DNA from: Leifsonia xyli subsp. cynodontis DSM 46306
GTDB lineage: Bacteria; Actinomycetota; Actinomycetes; Actinomycetales; Microbacteriaceae
Direction of reading: 5' to 3'
Length of the DNA: 64,000 bases
NCBI RefSeq assembly: GCF_000470775.1
Contig: NC_022438.1
Location: 1,488,001 to 1,552,000, forward strand
A program made the position numbers and the translations under genes. Each line of letters opens with the position of its first letter. Position 1 is the first letter of the stretch. The notes beneath the pieces were generated by a model. The model was not told where the DNA came from and did no database searches. It saw nothing but the letters and a program-made list of their open reading frames with translations. Positions 42,679 through 52,326 of this stretch are shown here, in pieces.

Positions 42679-43737
42679 TCAGACACCTCGGCGCGTCGCC
42701 GCCACCCACTCCTCGAGCTTCGAGGCCGCGGCCCCGGAGTCGATCGCTTCGGCGGCGACCGCCATGTGCGAACGGAACCGGTCCAGGATGGGCTCCTGGA
42801 CCCTCGACGGGTCGGCCGCGAGCTCGTAGGAGACGAGCCCGGCCGCCGCGTTGAGCACCACGATGTCGCGAACGGGGCCCTCCTGGCCCGCAAGCACGGC
42901 ACGCACGACCGCCGCGTTGTGAGCGGCGTCCTTCCCGAGCAGATCCTCGATCCGCGCGACAGGGAGCCCCAGGTCGCGGGGGTCGATGTCGTGCTCGGTG
43001 ACGAGACCACGGGAGACCTCCCAGACATGGCTGTGGCCGGTGGTCGAGAGCTCGTCCAATCCGTCGTCGCCCCGGAAGACCAGCGCGGTCGCGCCGCGGG
43101 TCTGGAACACACCGACGATGAGAGGGACGCGGTCGAGCGATGCCACACCCACCGCGGACGCTTCGGGCCGGGCCGGATTGCACAGCGGGCCGAGGATGTT
43201 GAAGACCGTCGGCACCCCGAGCTGCGAACGCACCGCGGCCGCGTTGGCGAAGCCCGGGTGGAACGCGCTCGCGAACGCGAAGGTGATGCCGATGGCCCGG
43301 AGCACCTCTGCCACGCGCCCCGGCGGCAGGGTGAGGTCGATGCCGAGGGCGCCCAGCACGTCCGAGGACCCGGAGGAGGAGCTCGCGGCGCGGTTCCCGT
43401 GCTTGATGACGGGGACGCCCGCAGCCGCGGCGACGATGGCGGCCGTGGTGGAGATGTTCACCGTGCCGAACCGGTCGCCGCCGGTGCCGACGATGTCGAG
43501 CGCCATCGGGTCCGCCGGCAGCCCGACGGCGTTGTCCAGAACGGCGTCGCGGAAGCCGACGACCTCGTCCACCGTCTCGCCCTTGGCACGCAGCGCGATG
43601 AGGAAGGCGGCGATCTGAGCGTCCGTCGCCTCGCCGGTCATGACCTGCCGCATGGCCCAGGACGCATCCGCCACGCTGAGATCCTCTCGGGCGAGGAGCG
43701 CGATAAGCACGGACGGCCAGGACTGCGTTTCGGGCAT
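42679..43737 (-). CDS. trpD: Anthranilate phosphoribosyltransferase
   Basis: A 352-residue TrpD, second step of tryptophan synthesis. The PRPP site MALDIVGTGGDRFGTVNIST (about 78-97) and VIKHGNRAASSSSGSSDVLG (about 110-129), then FAFASAFHPGFANAAAVRSQ and VPTVFNILGPLCNPARPEAS (about 175-194), are all present, as is DGLDELSTTGHSHVWEVSRG near 225. It stands apart from other trp genes, as commonly in Microbacteriaceae. It is divergent from ctaE with 132 bases between starts and followed by the dha genes. Confidence 0.96.
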   Translation of the reverse strand: MPETQSWPSVLIALLAREDLSVADASWAMRQVMTGEATDAQIAAFLIALRAKGETVDEVVGFRDAVLDNAVGLPADPMALDIVGTGGDRFGTVNISTTAAIVAAAAGVPVIKHGNRAASSSSGSSDVLGALGIDLTLPPGRVAEVLRAIGITFAFASAFHPGFANAAAVRSQLGVPTVFNILGPLCNPARPEASAVGVASLDRVPLIVGVFQTRGATALVFRGDDGLDELSTTGHSHVWEVSRGLVTEHDIDPRDLGLPVARIEDLLGKDAAHNAAVVRAVLAGQEGPVRDIVVLNAAAGLVSYELAADPSRVQEPILDRFRSHMAVAAEAIDSGAAASKLEEWVAATRRGV

Positions 43738-43869
43738 AATGCGATCCTATTTGCGCGTACGACACGCCACGGGAGCCGCATCTTCACCACCGCCTCAGAC
43801 GGCCCTCGCCCCGGACCGGGCGAATTCACGCCACTCAGGTGAGAAAACCACGGCTTCTTTTCAGCCATA

Positions 43870-44514
43870 ATGGGTTACGTGACGAGCACTTCCCTTACCC
43901 CTTCCAAGAGCGCGCCGGCGATCAACCGGCCGAACGTCGTGGCCGTCGGCACGATCGTCTGGCTCGGCTCCGAGGTGATGTTCTTCGCGGGACTCTTCGC
44001 GATCTACTTCACACTCAAGTCGACCTCCGGACCGTTGTGGGCCGCCGAGACGGCGCACCTCAACATCCCGTACGCGGCGGCCAACACCACGATCCTCGTG
44101 CTGAGCTCGGTGACCTGCCAGTTCGGCGTGTTCGCCGCTGAGCGTCTGCAAGCACACCGGACCGGCGGTGTCCTGCAGTTCTGGAAGTGGGGCATGGTCG
44201 AGTGGTTCGTGCTCTCCTACATCCTGGGCGCGGTCTTCGTCTCGGGTCAGATCCTGGAGTACGCGACGCTCGTCAGCGAGGGGATCTCGCTCAGCTCCAA
44301 CGCCTACGGTTCCGCCTTCTACCTGACGACGGGCTTCCACGGCCTCCACGTCACCGGCGGCCTCATCGCCTTCCTGCTCGTCATCGGCCGCGCCTACGCG
44401 GTCAAGAACTTCGGCCACAAGGAGGCCACGAGCGCCATCGTCGTGTCGTACTACTGGCACTTCGTGGACGTCGTGTGGCTCGGACTGTTCGCGGTCATCT
44501 ACATCATCAGATAG
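43870..44514 (+). CDS. ctaE: Cytochrome c oxidase subunit III
   Basis: A 214-residue membrane protein with five helices, the short form without the first two helices of mitochondrial subunit III. Typical stretches are [20 protein letters not shown] (helix 1; the lipid-binding Glu), [40 protein letters not shown] (conserved HGLHV) and [20 protein letters not shown] (C-terminal signature). ATG at 43870 is taken; a GTG at 43879 would shorten it by three residues. It leads the ctaE-qcrC-qcrA-qcrB operon, the standard actinobacterial arrangement for the bc1-aa3 supercomplex. Confidence 0.96.
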   Translation: MGYVTSTSLTPSKSAPAINRPNVVAVGTIVWLGSEVMFFAGLFAIYFTLKSTSGPLWAAETAHLNIPYAAANTTILVLSSVTCQFGVFAAERLQAHRTGGVLQFWKWGMVEWFVLSYILGAVFVSGQILEYATLVSEGISLSSNAYGSAFYLTTGFHGLHVTGGLIAFLLVIGRAYAVKNFGHKEATSAIVVSYYWHFVDVVWLGLFAVIYIIR

Positions 44515-44537
44515 AAATCAGGAGCTGACCTCACCTC

Positions 44538-45374
44538 ATGCGTCCCCGCGTATCCGGTAACACCCCGTCCCACAAAACGGCGAAGGCGCCCCGAAAGAGC
44601 GGCCGTCGTCACCCGCTCGCCACCGTCGCTCTGCTGGCGATCGGCCTCGGCCTCACCGGTGGCGCCTACGCCGCCTTCACCACCACGGCCTCCGCGGAGC
44701 AGCCGACCGTTCAGGCCGCGTCGCAGGAGTCGATCAAACAGGGCAAGAATATCTTCCAGACCAACTGCGCCACCTGCCACAACTTCGACGCGCAGGGCAC
44801 GGTCAACGCCCCGTCGCTCATCGGCGTCGGCGCCGCCTCGGTGGACTTCCAGGTCGGCACCGGCCGCATGCCGATGCAGATGCAGGGACCGCAGGCCGAG
44901 CAGAAGCCGGTGCAGTTCACCGACGCCGAGATCGCACAGCTGGCCGACTACGTCGCCTCCCTCGCACCCGGCCCCTCGATCCCTGAGCAGAAGTACCTCG
45001 CCGCCGACGGCGACGCCGCCAAGGGCGCCCAACTCTTAAGCGTCAACTGCGCGATGTGTCACAACGTCGCCGGCGCCGGGGGCGCGCTCACCGAGGGAAA
45101 GTTCGCCCCGCCGCTGACCGGTGTGAGCGCCAAGCACATCTATGAGGCCATGATCACCGGCCCGCAGAACATGCCGGTGTTCAACGACCTCAATATCGAC
45201 CCGCAGGGCAAGGCCGACATCATCACGTACCTCAAGCACATCCAGAACAACCCGTCCCCGGGCGGCTTCGAGCTCGGCTCGCTCGGCCCCGTGGCCGAGG
45301 GACTCTTCCTGTGGATCTTCGGTCTCGGCGCGATCGTCGCGCTGACCGTGTGGATCACGGCGAAGTCCAACTGA
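44538..45374 (+). CDS. qcrC: Cytochrome bc1 complex di-haem cytochrome c subunit
   Basis: A 278-residue c-type cytochrome. An N-terminal signal anchor (HPLATVALLAIGLGLTGGAY) precedes two haem-binding sites, CATCHNF near residue 77 and CAMCHNV near 171, and a C-terminal helix LFLWIFGLGAIVALTVWITA anchors it. Distal Met ligands are plausible in GRMPMQMQGPQAEQKPVQF and PQNMPVFNDLNI. Such diheme cytochromes replace soluble cytochrome c and hand electrons directly to oxidase in actinobacteria. It follows ctaE by 23 bases and precedes qcrA by 49. Confidence 0.96.
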   Translation: MRPRVSGNTPSHKTAKAPRKSGRRHPLATVALLAIGLGLTGGAYAAFTTTASAEQPTVQAASQESIKQGKNIFQTNCATCHNFDAQGTVNAPSLIGVGAASVDFQVGTGRMPMQMQGPQAEQKPVQFTDAEIAQLADYVASLAPGPSIPEQKYLAADGDAAKGAQLLSVNCAMCHNVAGAGGALTEGKFAPPLTGVSAKHIYEAMITGPQNMPVFNDLNIDPQGKADIITYLKHIQNNPSPGGFELGSLGPVAEGLFLWIFGLGAIVALTVWITAKSN

Positions 45375-45423
45375 CGGACCATCTGGCGTACTTGTAGAAG
45401 CACAGCGGTAAGAAGGAGAACCA

Positions 45424-46497
45424 ATGGCACAGGATGAGAACGGTGGTCACGAGCTGACGCCAGCCAGTTCATCGGCCGTCGACGTGCATCGGACCGGCGA
45501 CCCCGGAACGGCGGTGATCGTCCGCGACGCCGTCGAGAACCCGGGGTTCCCGCCCCACCGGTCGCGCGTCACCGACCTCGACCCCACGAAGGAGCGCCGG
45601 GCCGAGCGGACGGTCTACACGCTGTTCTACCTGTCGATCGCCGGCTCCGTCTGGGCCGTCGCCGCCTACATGGCCTTCCCGATCAACGACAGCGACCCGG
45701 GCTCGGTCCGGCTGAACAACCTCTTCATCGGTCTCGGGATCTCCCTCGCGCTCCTGGCCATCGGCATTGGCGCCGTGCACTGGGGCAAAGGGCTCATGCA
45801 CGAGAAGGAGGGGGTCGACCTGCGTCACCCCGTCCGCGGCTCCGAAAGCACCACGGAGCGCGCAGTGGAGGTCTTCCGTCAGGCCGACGAGGAATCGGGC
45901 TTCAACCGCCGCACCCTGGTGCGCAACAGCCTCATCGGCGCACTGATCGCCTTCCCGCTGCCCGCGGTGGTCCTGTTCCGCGGCCTCGCGCCGCAGAACC
46001 TCGATCCTGTCGAGGAGCTCAGCCAGACCATGTGGGCCAAGGGCATCCGCCTCACGCGCGATCCCTCCGGCACCCCGATCAAAGCTTCCGACGTCACTCT
46101 GGGCAGCGTGTTCCACGTCATCCCCGAGGGACTCAACGATGTCGAGGACATGCTGGAGCAGAAGGCCAAAGCCGTCGTCCTCCTCATGCGCCTCAAACCG
46201 GAGGACCTGCACGTCTCCGAGGGCCGCGAAACCTGGAACTACGACGGCATCGTCGCCTATTCGAAGGTCTGCACGCACGTCGGGTGCCCCGTCGCGCTCT
46301 ACGAGCAGCAGACCCACCACCTGCTCTGCCCGTGCCACCAGTCGCAGTTCGACATCTCGCACGAGGCCGAGGTCATCTTCGGACCGGCGAAGCGGCCCCT
46401 GCCGCAGCTGCCGATCACCGTTGACGCCGATGGCTACCTGGTCGCCCGCAGCGACTTCCACGAGCCCGTCGGCCCGAGCTTCTGGGAGCGCCATTGA
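45424..46497 (+). CDS. qcrA: Rieske iron-sulfur subunit of cytochrome bc1
   Basis: A 357-residue protein with three membrane helices in the first half (YTLFYLSIAGSVWAVAAYMA, LNNLFIGLGISLALLAIGIG, NSLIGALIAFPLPAVVLFRG) rather than the single helix of proteobacterial Rieske proteins, the actinobacterial type. The 2Fe-2S site is SKVCTHVGCPVALYEQQTHH followed by LLCPCHQSQFDISHEAEVIF (about 281-320), with both Cys-His pairs. AAGAAGGAGA before ATG is a strong ribosome site. qcrB overlaps its stop (TTGA). It transfers electrons from menaquinol to the QcrC haems. Confidence 0.97.
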   Translation: MAQDENGGHELTPASSSAVDVHRTGDPGTAVIVRDAVENPGFPPHRSRVTDLDPTKERRAERTVYTLFYLSIAGSVWAVAAYMAFPINDSDPGSVRLNNLFIGLGISLALLAIGIGAVHWGKGLMHEKEGVDLRHPVRGSESTTERAVEVFRQADEESGFNRRTLVRNSLIGALIAFPLPAVVLFRGLAPQNLDPVEELSQTMWAKGIRLTRDPSGTPIKASDVTLGSVFHVIPEGLNDVEDMLEQKAKAVVLLMRLKPEDLHVSEGRETWNYDGIVAYSKVCTHVGCPVALYEQQTHHLLCPCHQSQFDISHEAEVIFGPAKRPLPQLPITVDADGYLVARSDFHEPVGPSFWERH

Positions 46498-48113
46498 GCA
46501 CCACGACCGCCGCAGCACCCGCGGCATCCGCACCGGTCAAGAAGGGTGGCTTCACGGCGGCGGCCGCGAACTACATCGAAGACCGCACCAGCATCTCGGG
46601 AGCCGTCAAGGAGTTCGGGCGCAAGATCTTCCCGGACCACTGGTCGTTCCTCCTCGGTGAGGTCGCGCTCTACAGCTTCGTCGTCATCCTGCTGTCTGGC
46701 ACGTTCCTGACCTTCTTCTTCCAGGCGTCGATGGCCGAGGTCGTGTACCACGGCTCGTACGTTCCGCTGAAGGGCATCCACATGTCCGCGGCCATGGAGT
46801 CCACCCTCAACATCTCCTTCGAGGTCCGCGGCGGACTGCTCGTGCGCCAGATCCACCACTGGGCGGCCCTGCTGTTCGTGGCCGCCATCGGCCTGCACAT
46901 GCTGCGCGTCTTCTTCACGGGCGCCTTCCGCAAACCGCGCGAGCTCAACTGGGTGATCGGCTTCACGCTGTTCGTCCTCGCGATGGCCGAGGGTTTCACC
47001 GGCTACTCGCTCCCGGACGACCTCCTCTCGGGCAACGGCCTCCGGATCATCGACGGACTGATCAAGGGCCTTCCGGTGGTGGGCACCTGGATCTCGTTCC
47101 TGCTGTTCGGCGGAGAGTTCCCGGGCACCGCGATCGTCGGACGCCTCTACACGCTGCACATCCTGCTGCTCCCGGCGATGGTGCTCGCGTTCATCACATT
47201 GCACCTGGTGTTCGTGGTTGTCCACAAGCACACCCAGTACGCCGGCCCGGGCCGCACGCAGGGCAATGTCGTCGGCTACCCGGTGCTCCCGGTGTACGCG
47301 GCCAAGGCCGGCGGTTTCTTCTTCATCGTGTTCGGCGTCGTGGCGCTCATGGCATCGCTGTTCACCATCAACCCGGTGTGGAACTACGGACCGTACGACC
47401 CCTCCCCCGTCTCGGCGGGCACCCAGCCAGACTGGTACATCGGCTTTGCGGACGGTGCGCTTCGTCTCGTGCCGCCGGGCTGGGAGTTCGTGTGGCTGGA
47501 GCGCACCTGGTCGTGGAACATCATCGTGCCGGTCGCCATCCTCGGCCTGTTCATCGTGACCGTCATGATCTACCCGTTCATCGAAGCGTGGATCACCGGC
47601 GACAAGCGCGAGCACCACATCCTGGACCGTCCGCGCAATCAGGCCACCCGCACTGCGATCGGCGCCGCCGGTGTCACATTCTACGCGGTGTTCTGGGCGG
47701 CGGCGAGCTCCGACCTCATCGCGACGCACTTCAAGGTTACGATGGAGGGGGTCATCCACTCCCTCCAAGCGCTCCTCATCGTCGGCCCGGTCATCGCCTA
47801 CTTCATCACGAAGCGCATCTGTCTCGCGCTCCAGAAGAAGGACCGGTCGATCGCGCTGCACGGGTTCGAGACCGGCCGGATCGTGAAGCTTCCGGGTGGC
47901 GAGTTCATCGAGGTCCACGAGCAGCTGAGCGACTACGAACGCTGGCGTCTGGTCAGCTTCGAGGCGTACGAACCGCTGATGATCCGCCCGAACAAGCAGG
48001 GCAAGATCACCTTCGGCAGCCGGATGCGCTCGAGTCTGTCCCGGTGGTTCTTCGAGGACCGCATCGTGCCGCCCACCCGCGGCGAGCTGGAGTCCGGCCA
48101 CGATCACCACTGA
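46494..48113 (+). CDS. qcrB: Cytochrome b subunit of cytochrome bc1
   Basis: A 539-residue protein starting at TTG (46494), overlapping the qcrA stop. About nine helices; the four haem-ligating His lie in RQIHHWAALLFVAAIGLHML (about 119-138) and LYTLHILLLPAMVLAFITLH (about 219-238). The PEWY-like quinol site appears as PDWYIGFADGALRLVPPGWE (near 312), and the long C-terminal extension with KKDRSIALHGFETGRIVKLP is typical of actinobacteria. In mycobacteria this protein is the target of Q203-type inhibitors. A TTG start suggests low initiation balanced by coupling to qcrA. Confidence 0.96.
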   Translation: MSTTTAAAPAASAPVKKGGFTAAAANYIEDRTSISGAVKEFGRKIFPDHWSFLLGEVALYSFVVILLSGTFLTFFFQASMAEVVYHGSYVPLKGIHMSAAMESTLNISFEVRGGLLVRQIHHWAALLFVAAIGLHMLRVFFTGAFRKPRELNWVIGFTLFVLAMAEGFTGYSLPDDLLSGNGLRIIDGLIKGLPVVGTWISFLLFGGEFPGTAIVGRLYTLHILLLPAMVLAFITLHLVFVVVHKHTQYAGPGRTQGNVVGYPVLPVYAAKAGGFFFIVFGVVALMASLFTINPVWNYGPYDPSPVSAGTQPDWYIGFADGALRLVPPGWEFVWLERTWSWNIIVPVAILGLFIVTVMIYPFIEAWITGDKREHHILDRPRNQATRTAIGAAGVTFYAVFWAAASSDLIATHFKVTMEGVIHSLQALLIVGPVIAYFITKRICLALQKKDRSIALHGFETGRIVKLPGGEFIEVHEQLSDYERWRLVSFEAYEPLMIRPNKQGKITFGSRMRSSLSRWFFEDRIVPPTRGELESGHDHH

Positions 48114-48219
48114 TCGCTGACCGAACCGGTCACCCGCACCGTGCGAAAGCGCCGGCCGTCATCGACGGCCGGTGCTTTGCCGTTTCCCCCCCGTCCTCCC
48201 CCGATCGCGGAGCATCCCA

Positions 48220-48958
48220 TGCCTGATCTCCCCGCCTCGCCTCGTGGCTGCGCTGCCCGGCGTGCGCCGCCGACCTCGAACCGGTCGACCGGCTCACCCT
48301 CGGCTGCCCCACCGGGCACCGCCACGACGTCAACAGACGCGGCTACGTCTCGCTCCTCGGCGGCGGCGCGTACACCGCCCTCACCGAGGCCGTCGCGTCC
48401 GCAGCGTCCGGCGGCGAGCGGATCGTCGACGCCGGCGCCGGCACCGGCCACTACCTGCGCGTGGCCCTCACCTCGATGTCCTCCGGCCTCGCCCTGGACC
48501 TCTCCCCCACCGCAGTGGCCCGCGCGGTCCGCTCGGACCCCCGCATCGACGGCGTCGTCGCGGACACCTGGCGGCCGCTGCCCCTGCGCGACCGTGTCGC
48601 CGATGTCCTCCTCAATGTGTTCGCTCCGCGCAACCTGCCGGAGTTCGCCCGTGTCCTGCGCCCCGAAGGCACTCTCGTGGTCGTCGTCCCCCGCCCGGAC
48701 CACCTCGCCGAGCTGCGGACCGACGGCGGCATGCTCGACATCCCCGATGACAAGGCCGACGCCGTGCTCACGGCAGCCGACGCGTTCTTCGCGCTGGAGT
48801 CACGGGTCCACATCCACACCAGCATCGCCCTCGATGCCACCCTCCGCGCCGCTCTCCCCGCGATGGGCCCCACCGCCCACCACGGCCGCCCCAGCCCCGC
48901 AGAAGCGCCCTCAGCCACCCTCTCCGTCGACCTCCTCCGCCTCGCCCGCCGCCCCTGA
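48220..48958 (+). pseudogene. rlmA: RlmA-type 23S rRNA (guanine-N1) methyltransferase, 5' frameshift
   Basis: From about 48227 one frame reads WLRCPACAADLEPVDRLTLG, then CPTGHRHDVNRRGYVSLLGG, the zinc finger (CxxC, CxxxH) of RlmA, followed by the SAM site RIVDAGAGTGHYLRVALTSM, ALDLSPTAVARAVRSDPRID, and LLNVFAPRNLPEFARVLRPE. That frame is closed upstream by TGA at 48224-48226 and has no start codon before the zinc finger. The only reasonable ATG, at 48220, lies one frame off (MPDLPASPRG). A single-base indel around 48227-48245 restores MPDLPAS joined to WLRCPAC. Without it, initiation could occur only at GTG 48461, which lacks the zinc finger and half of the SAM site. It sits between qcrB and ctaF. 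A sequencing error is possible. Confidence 0.8.
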
Positions 48959-48985
48959 CACCCCCACCCACGCGCCCCGCCATCC

Positions 48986-49038
48986 CTTCCGGACTTCTTC
49001 ACGCAACACCCGGCGTGTTGCGTGAAGAAGTCCGGAAG
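48986..49038. terminator. Very long perfect hairpin between convergent genes
   Basis: A perfect 24-base stem, 48986-49009 paired with 49015-49038, around a 5-base loop CCGGC. The core includes ACTTCTTCACGCAACAC and its inverse. It lies between rlmA (plus) and ctaF (minus), and would terminate both. The loop-side CCCGGCGTGT is also found in the intergenic repeat at 55787-55796. Confidence 0.8.
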
Positions 49039-49102
49039 CGAAGGGGGATGCAGAAAACGGCCGCCCTGAGGGGACGGCCGCTTTCGTGGGTGGGGGGAGT
49101 GT

Positions 49103-49525
49103 TCAGCGGGCGAAGTAGCCGCGGTAGTACTCGAACACCCAGCCCACGATGCAGACGAGGGCGAAAGCCACTCCGATGAAGCAGAGCCAGAATCCGACGG
49201 CGAGGCCCAGGAGGACGAAGGCGGCTGCGCTGGCGAGGGCCACGGGCCACCAGCTCCACGGAGAGAAGTGGCCGAGTTCGGGGTCACCGTCGTCGATGTT
49301 CGCGTCGAGACGGTCCTCCGGCAGTTCGCCGCCCTGGGAGGCGTGCGAGCGTCCGACGTAGAAGGCGATGAACGCGGCGAGGATGGCGCTCAGCGCCAGC
49401 GCGACCGTGCCGACCCACTCCACCTTGAGGTGCATGGGGTCGATCAGGCTCCAGAGCGTGTAGACGATCGCTGAGAGGAGGAAGAAGACCGCGAGGATCC
49501 AGAAGAGAATCGCGTTGGCTCTCAT
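49103..49525 (-). CDS. ctaF: Cytochrome c oxidase subunit IV (actinobacterial CtaF)
   Basis: A 140-residue, four-helix membrane protein of the actinobacterial small oxidase subunit: MRANAILFWILAVFFLLSAI, VEWVGTVALALSAILAAFIA, WWPVALASAAAFVLLGLAVG and WLCFIGVAFALVCIVGWVFE, ending EYYRGYFAR. The conserved FSPWSWWPVALA motif, here GHFSPWSWWPVALASAAAF, is diagnostic. It follows ctaD by 4 bases and closes the ctaC-ctaD-ctaF operon. It contains no metal ligands and probably stabilises the complex. Confidence 0.95.
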   Translation of the reverse strand: MRANAILFWILAVFFLLSAIVYTLWSLIDPMHLKVEWVGTVALALSAILAAFIAFYVGRSHASQGGELPEDRLDANIDDGDPELGHFSPWSWWPVALASAAAFVLLGLAVGFWLCFIGVAFALVCIVGWVFEYYRGYFAR

Positions 49526-49529
49526 GGGT

Positions 49530-51278
49530 TCACTTCACCTTGTTGTCTGCGAGGTCGAGCACGGGGACGTCCGGGGCGTCCTTGCCGACGCCGATACCGA
49601 TGGGGATGCCGGCCTCGGGGTGGTTCAGATCGAACGCCGGGGACTCCGAGCGGATGCGCGGAATCGACGTGAAGTTGTGCCGCGGCGGCGGGCAGGAGGT
49701 CGCCCATTCGAGGGAGCGGCTGTAGCCCCAGGGGTCGTTCACGGTCACCTTGGGCGCATTGCGGGCGGTCAGGTAGACATTCACGAAGAACGGGATCATC
49801 GAGACCGCGAGGATGCCGGCGCCGACGGACGAGAGCTGGTTCATCCAGGTGAAGCCGTCCGAAGGCAGGTAGGTCGCGTAGCGGCGCGGCATGCCGACGA
49901 CGCCCAGCCAGTGCTGCACGAGGAAGGTCATGTGGAAGCCGATGAACAGCAGCCAGAAGTGCCACTTGCCGAGGCGGTCGTTGAGCATCTTGCCCGTCCA
50001 TTTCGGCCACCAGAAGTAGAAGCCGGCGAACATAGCGAAAACGACCGTTCCGAACACGACGTAGTGGAAGTGCGCCACGACGAAGTAGGTGTCGGAGACG
50101 TGGAAGTCCAGGGGCGGCGACGCCAGGATGACACCGGTCAGCCCGCCGAAGGTGAACGTGATGAGGAAGCCGATCGACCACAGCATGGGCGACTCGAAGG
50201 TGAGGGAACCGCGCCACATGGTGCCGATCCAGTTGAAGATCTTCACGCCGGTCGGGACCGCGATGAGCATGGTCATGAGTGAGAACCAGGGCAGGAGCAC
50301 CGAACCGGTCACGTACATGTGGTGCGCCCACACGGTGATGGAGAGGGCCGCGATGGCGATCGTCGCGTAGATGAGGGTCTTGTACCCGAAGATCGGCTTG
50401 CGGCTGAACACGGGGAAGATCTCGGACACGATGCCGAAGAACGGCAGCGCGATGATGTACACCTCGGGATGGCCGAAGAACCAGAACAAGTGCTGCCAGA
50501 GCAGCGCTCCCCCGTTCGCGGCGTCGTAGATGTGCGCGTCGAACACGCGGTCGGCGGCGAGGGCGAACATCGCGGCGGCGAGCACGGGGAAGGCCATCAG
50601 CACGAGGATCGACGTCACCAGCGTGTTCCAGGTGAAGATCGGCATCCGGAACATCGTCATGCCCGGGGCGCGCATGGTGATGATGGTGGTGATGAAGTTC
50701 ACCGCGCCGAGAATGGTCCCGAAGCCCGACAGGCCGAGGCCGAGCACCCACAGGTTCCCCCCCACGCCCGGGGAGAACGTCGTGCTGGAGAGCGGCGCAT
50801 AGGCGAACCAGCCGAACGAGGCGGCGCCCTGCGGGGTGAGGAAGCCGGCGACGGCGATCAGCGAGCCGAAGGAGTAGAACCAGTAGGCCAGCGCGTTCAG
50901 CCGCGGGAACGCCACGTCCGGAGCGCCGATCTGCAGTGGCATGAGCACGTTCGCGAAACCGGCGAAGAGCGGTGTCGCGAACATGAGCAGCATGATCGTT
51001 CCATGCATCGTGAACAGCTGGTTGTACTGCTCCTTGGTCGCCACCACTTGCAAACCCGGCTCGAAAAGCTGGGCGCGGATGATGAGGGCCATCACACCGC
51101 CGATGAGGAAGTAGACGAAGGAGGAGATCAGGTACATGTACCCGATCGTCTTGTGGTCCGTCGACGTGATGTAGTTCACGAGGATGTTGCCCTTGCGCTC
51201 CACTCCATTGGCGGAGAGGAGGGCGGGCTTCGGAGCGGGCGCGGTGGCCACTCCAGGCGCCGGTGCTGTGGTCGTCAT
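49530..51278 (-). CDS. ctaD: Cytochrome c oxidase subunit I
   Basis: A 582-residue, 12-helix haem-copper oxidase core. Low-spin haem His in [20 protein letters not shown]; CuB and cross-linked Tyr in [40 protein letters not shown] holds two CuB His; and [20 protein letters not shown] holds the haem a and a3 His. The E-type proton channel and K-channel signatures of A-family oxidases are visible ([20 protein letters not shown]). It starts at ATG 51276-51278, 8 bases after ctaC. It uses electrons from the QcrC haems and reduces oxygen. Confidence 0.97.
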   Translation of the reverse strand: MTTTAPAPGVATAPAPKPALLSANGVERKGNILVNYITSTDHKTIGYMYLISSFVYFLIGGVMALIIRAQLFEPGLQVVATKEQYNQLFTMHGTIMLLMFATPLFAGFANVLMPLQIGAPDVAFPRLNALAYWFYSFGSLIAVAGFLTPQGAASFGWFAYAPLSSTTFSPGVGGNLWVLGLGLSGFGTILGAVNFITTIITMRAPGMTMFRMPIFTWNTLVTSILVLMAFPVLAAAMFALAADRVFDAHIYDAANGGALLWQHLFWFFGHPEVYIIALPFFGIVSEIFPVFSRKPIFGYKTLIYATIAIAALSITVWAHHMYVTGSVLLPWFSLMTMLIAVPTGVKIFNWIGTMWRGSLTFESPMLWSIGFLITFTFGGLTGVILASPPLDFHVSDTYFVVAHFHYVVFGTVVFAMFAGFYFWWPKWTGKMLNDRLGKWHFWLLFIGFHMTFLVQHWLGVVGMPRRYATYLPSDGFTWMNQLSSVGAGILAVSMIPFFVNVYLTARNAPKVTVNDPWGYSRSLEWATSCPPPRHNFTSIPRIRSESPAFDLNHPEAGIPIGIGVGKDAPDVPVLDLADNKVK

Positions 51279-51286
51279 CGTGTGTC

Positions 51287-52180
51287 CTACTCGTTACCCT
51301 CGGAAGCCTTGGGGGCGTCGGTGCCGGGGAGGTTGTTGTTGCGGTCGTACTCGGACCCCAGCTTGCCCGTGTAGCCCTTGTCGCGAAGTGACTGGATGTG
51401 CGCATCGTACTCGGCCTGGGAGACGATCTTCACGTTGAAGAGCATTGCGGAGTGGTACTCGCCGCAGAGCTCGGCGCACTTGCCGACGAAGGTGCCGGTG
51501 CGGTCCGTCTCGAAGTACATGTAGTTGGTCTTGCCCGGGATGACGTCTTTCTTGTACAGCATCGCCGGCACCCAGAACGAGTGGATCACATCGCGCGAGT
51601 CGAGCTGAAGGGTGATCTTCTTGTGCTCCGGGAGGTAGAGCGTCGGAATCGAGCCCTCCACGACCGAGCCCGGCGTGGCGTTCGCGTCGTCCGGCTGGAC
51701 CTGGATGCCCGGGTCGTAGACGTTGTCGTCGAGGTAGTTGAAGTCCCACGCCCACTGCTTGGCGTAGACCTGGATGGTCACATCCGGGTTGGCGTACGGC
51801 TTCTCGATGGCGTTCTGGTCGCGCGCGGTGAAGGCGAAGAAGCCGAGCACCAGGATGAGCGGCACGATCGTGTAGAAGATCTCGATCGGCATGTTGTAGC
51901 GCATCTGCACGGGCAGGCCGGTCTGGCCCTTCCGACGGCGGTAGACGATGACGGCCCAGAGGATCAGTCCCCAGACCACGAGGCCGACGAGCAGGAGGAC
52001 GATCCAACTCGTCACCCAGAGCCCGCTGATGCGCTCGGTGTGGTTGGTGACGGGCGACTCGCCCTCGACGAATCCCGGGAGGAATCCGTTCAGCTGTGCT
52101 TGCGTACATCCAGCCAGCACGGCGACGAGTGTCGCTGCGACAGGGATTGCAGCCCATCGGAGACGGCGATTGTGACGCAC
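51287..52180 (-). CDS. ctaC: Cytochrome c oxidase subunit II
   Basis: A 297-residue lipoprotein: signal peptide [15 protein letters not shown] with lipobox LAGC at about 21-24, two membrane helices ([20 protein letters not shown] and [20 protein letters not shown]), and a periplasm-side cupredoxin domain. CuA ligands are visible in [20 protein letters not shown] (His) and [20 protein letters not shown] (Cys, Cys, His, Met). [20 protein letters not shown] is the Trp-rich electron-entry strand. It leads ctaC-ctaD-ctaF. ATG at 52178-52180. Confidence 0.96.
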   Translation of the reverse strand: MRHNRRLRWAAIPVAATLVAVLAGCTQAQLNGFLPGFVEGESPVTNHTERISGLWVTSWIVLLLVGLVVWGLILWAVIVYRRRKGQTGLPVQMRYNMPIEIFYTIVPLILVLGFFAFTARDQNAIEKPYANPDVTIQVYAKQWAWDFNYLDDNVYDPGIQVQPDDANATPGSVVEGSIPTLYLPEHKKITLQLDSRDVIHSFWVPAMLYKKDVIPGKTNYMYFETDRTGTFVGKCAELCGEYHSAMLFNVKIVSQAEYDAHIQSLRDKGYTGKLGSEYDRNNNLPGTDAPKASEGNE

Positions 52181-52270
52181 CGGTGACCTTTCGAGTGACT
52201 TCTGGGACAGTTCACATTCAAATGTATGTGGCTGTGTCTACCCTACTCCGCCGGACACTCTGGTTTGTAC

Positions 52271-52304
52271 ACACAGGGCCGCCCGGTGAGTGGCGGCCCT
52301 GTGT
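52271..52304 (-). terminator. Hairpin downstream of erpA
   Basis: ACACAGGGCCGCC (52271-52283) pairs perfectly with GGCGGCCCTGTGT (52292-52304) over 13 bases around an 8-base loop, 23 bases after the erpA stop and upstream of ctaC. The U tract is poor, but placement favours termination of erpA. Confidence 0.65.
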
Positions 52305-52326
52305 GGAGGTGTGTGCTATGCGAGCC

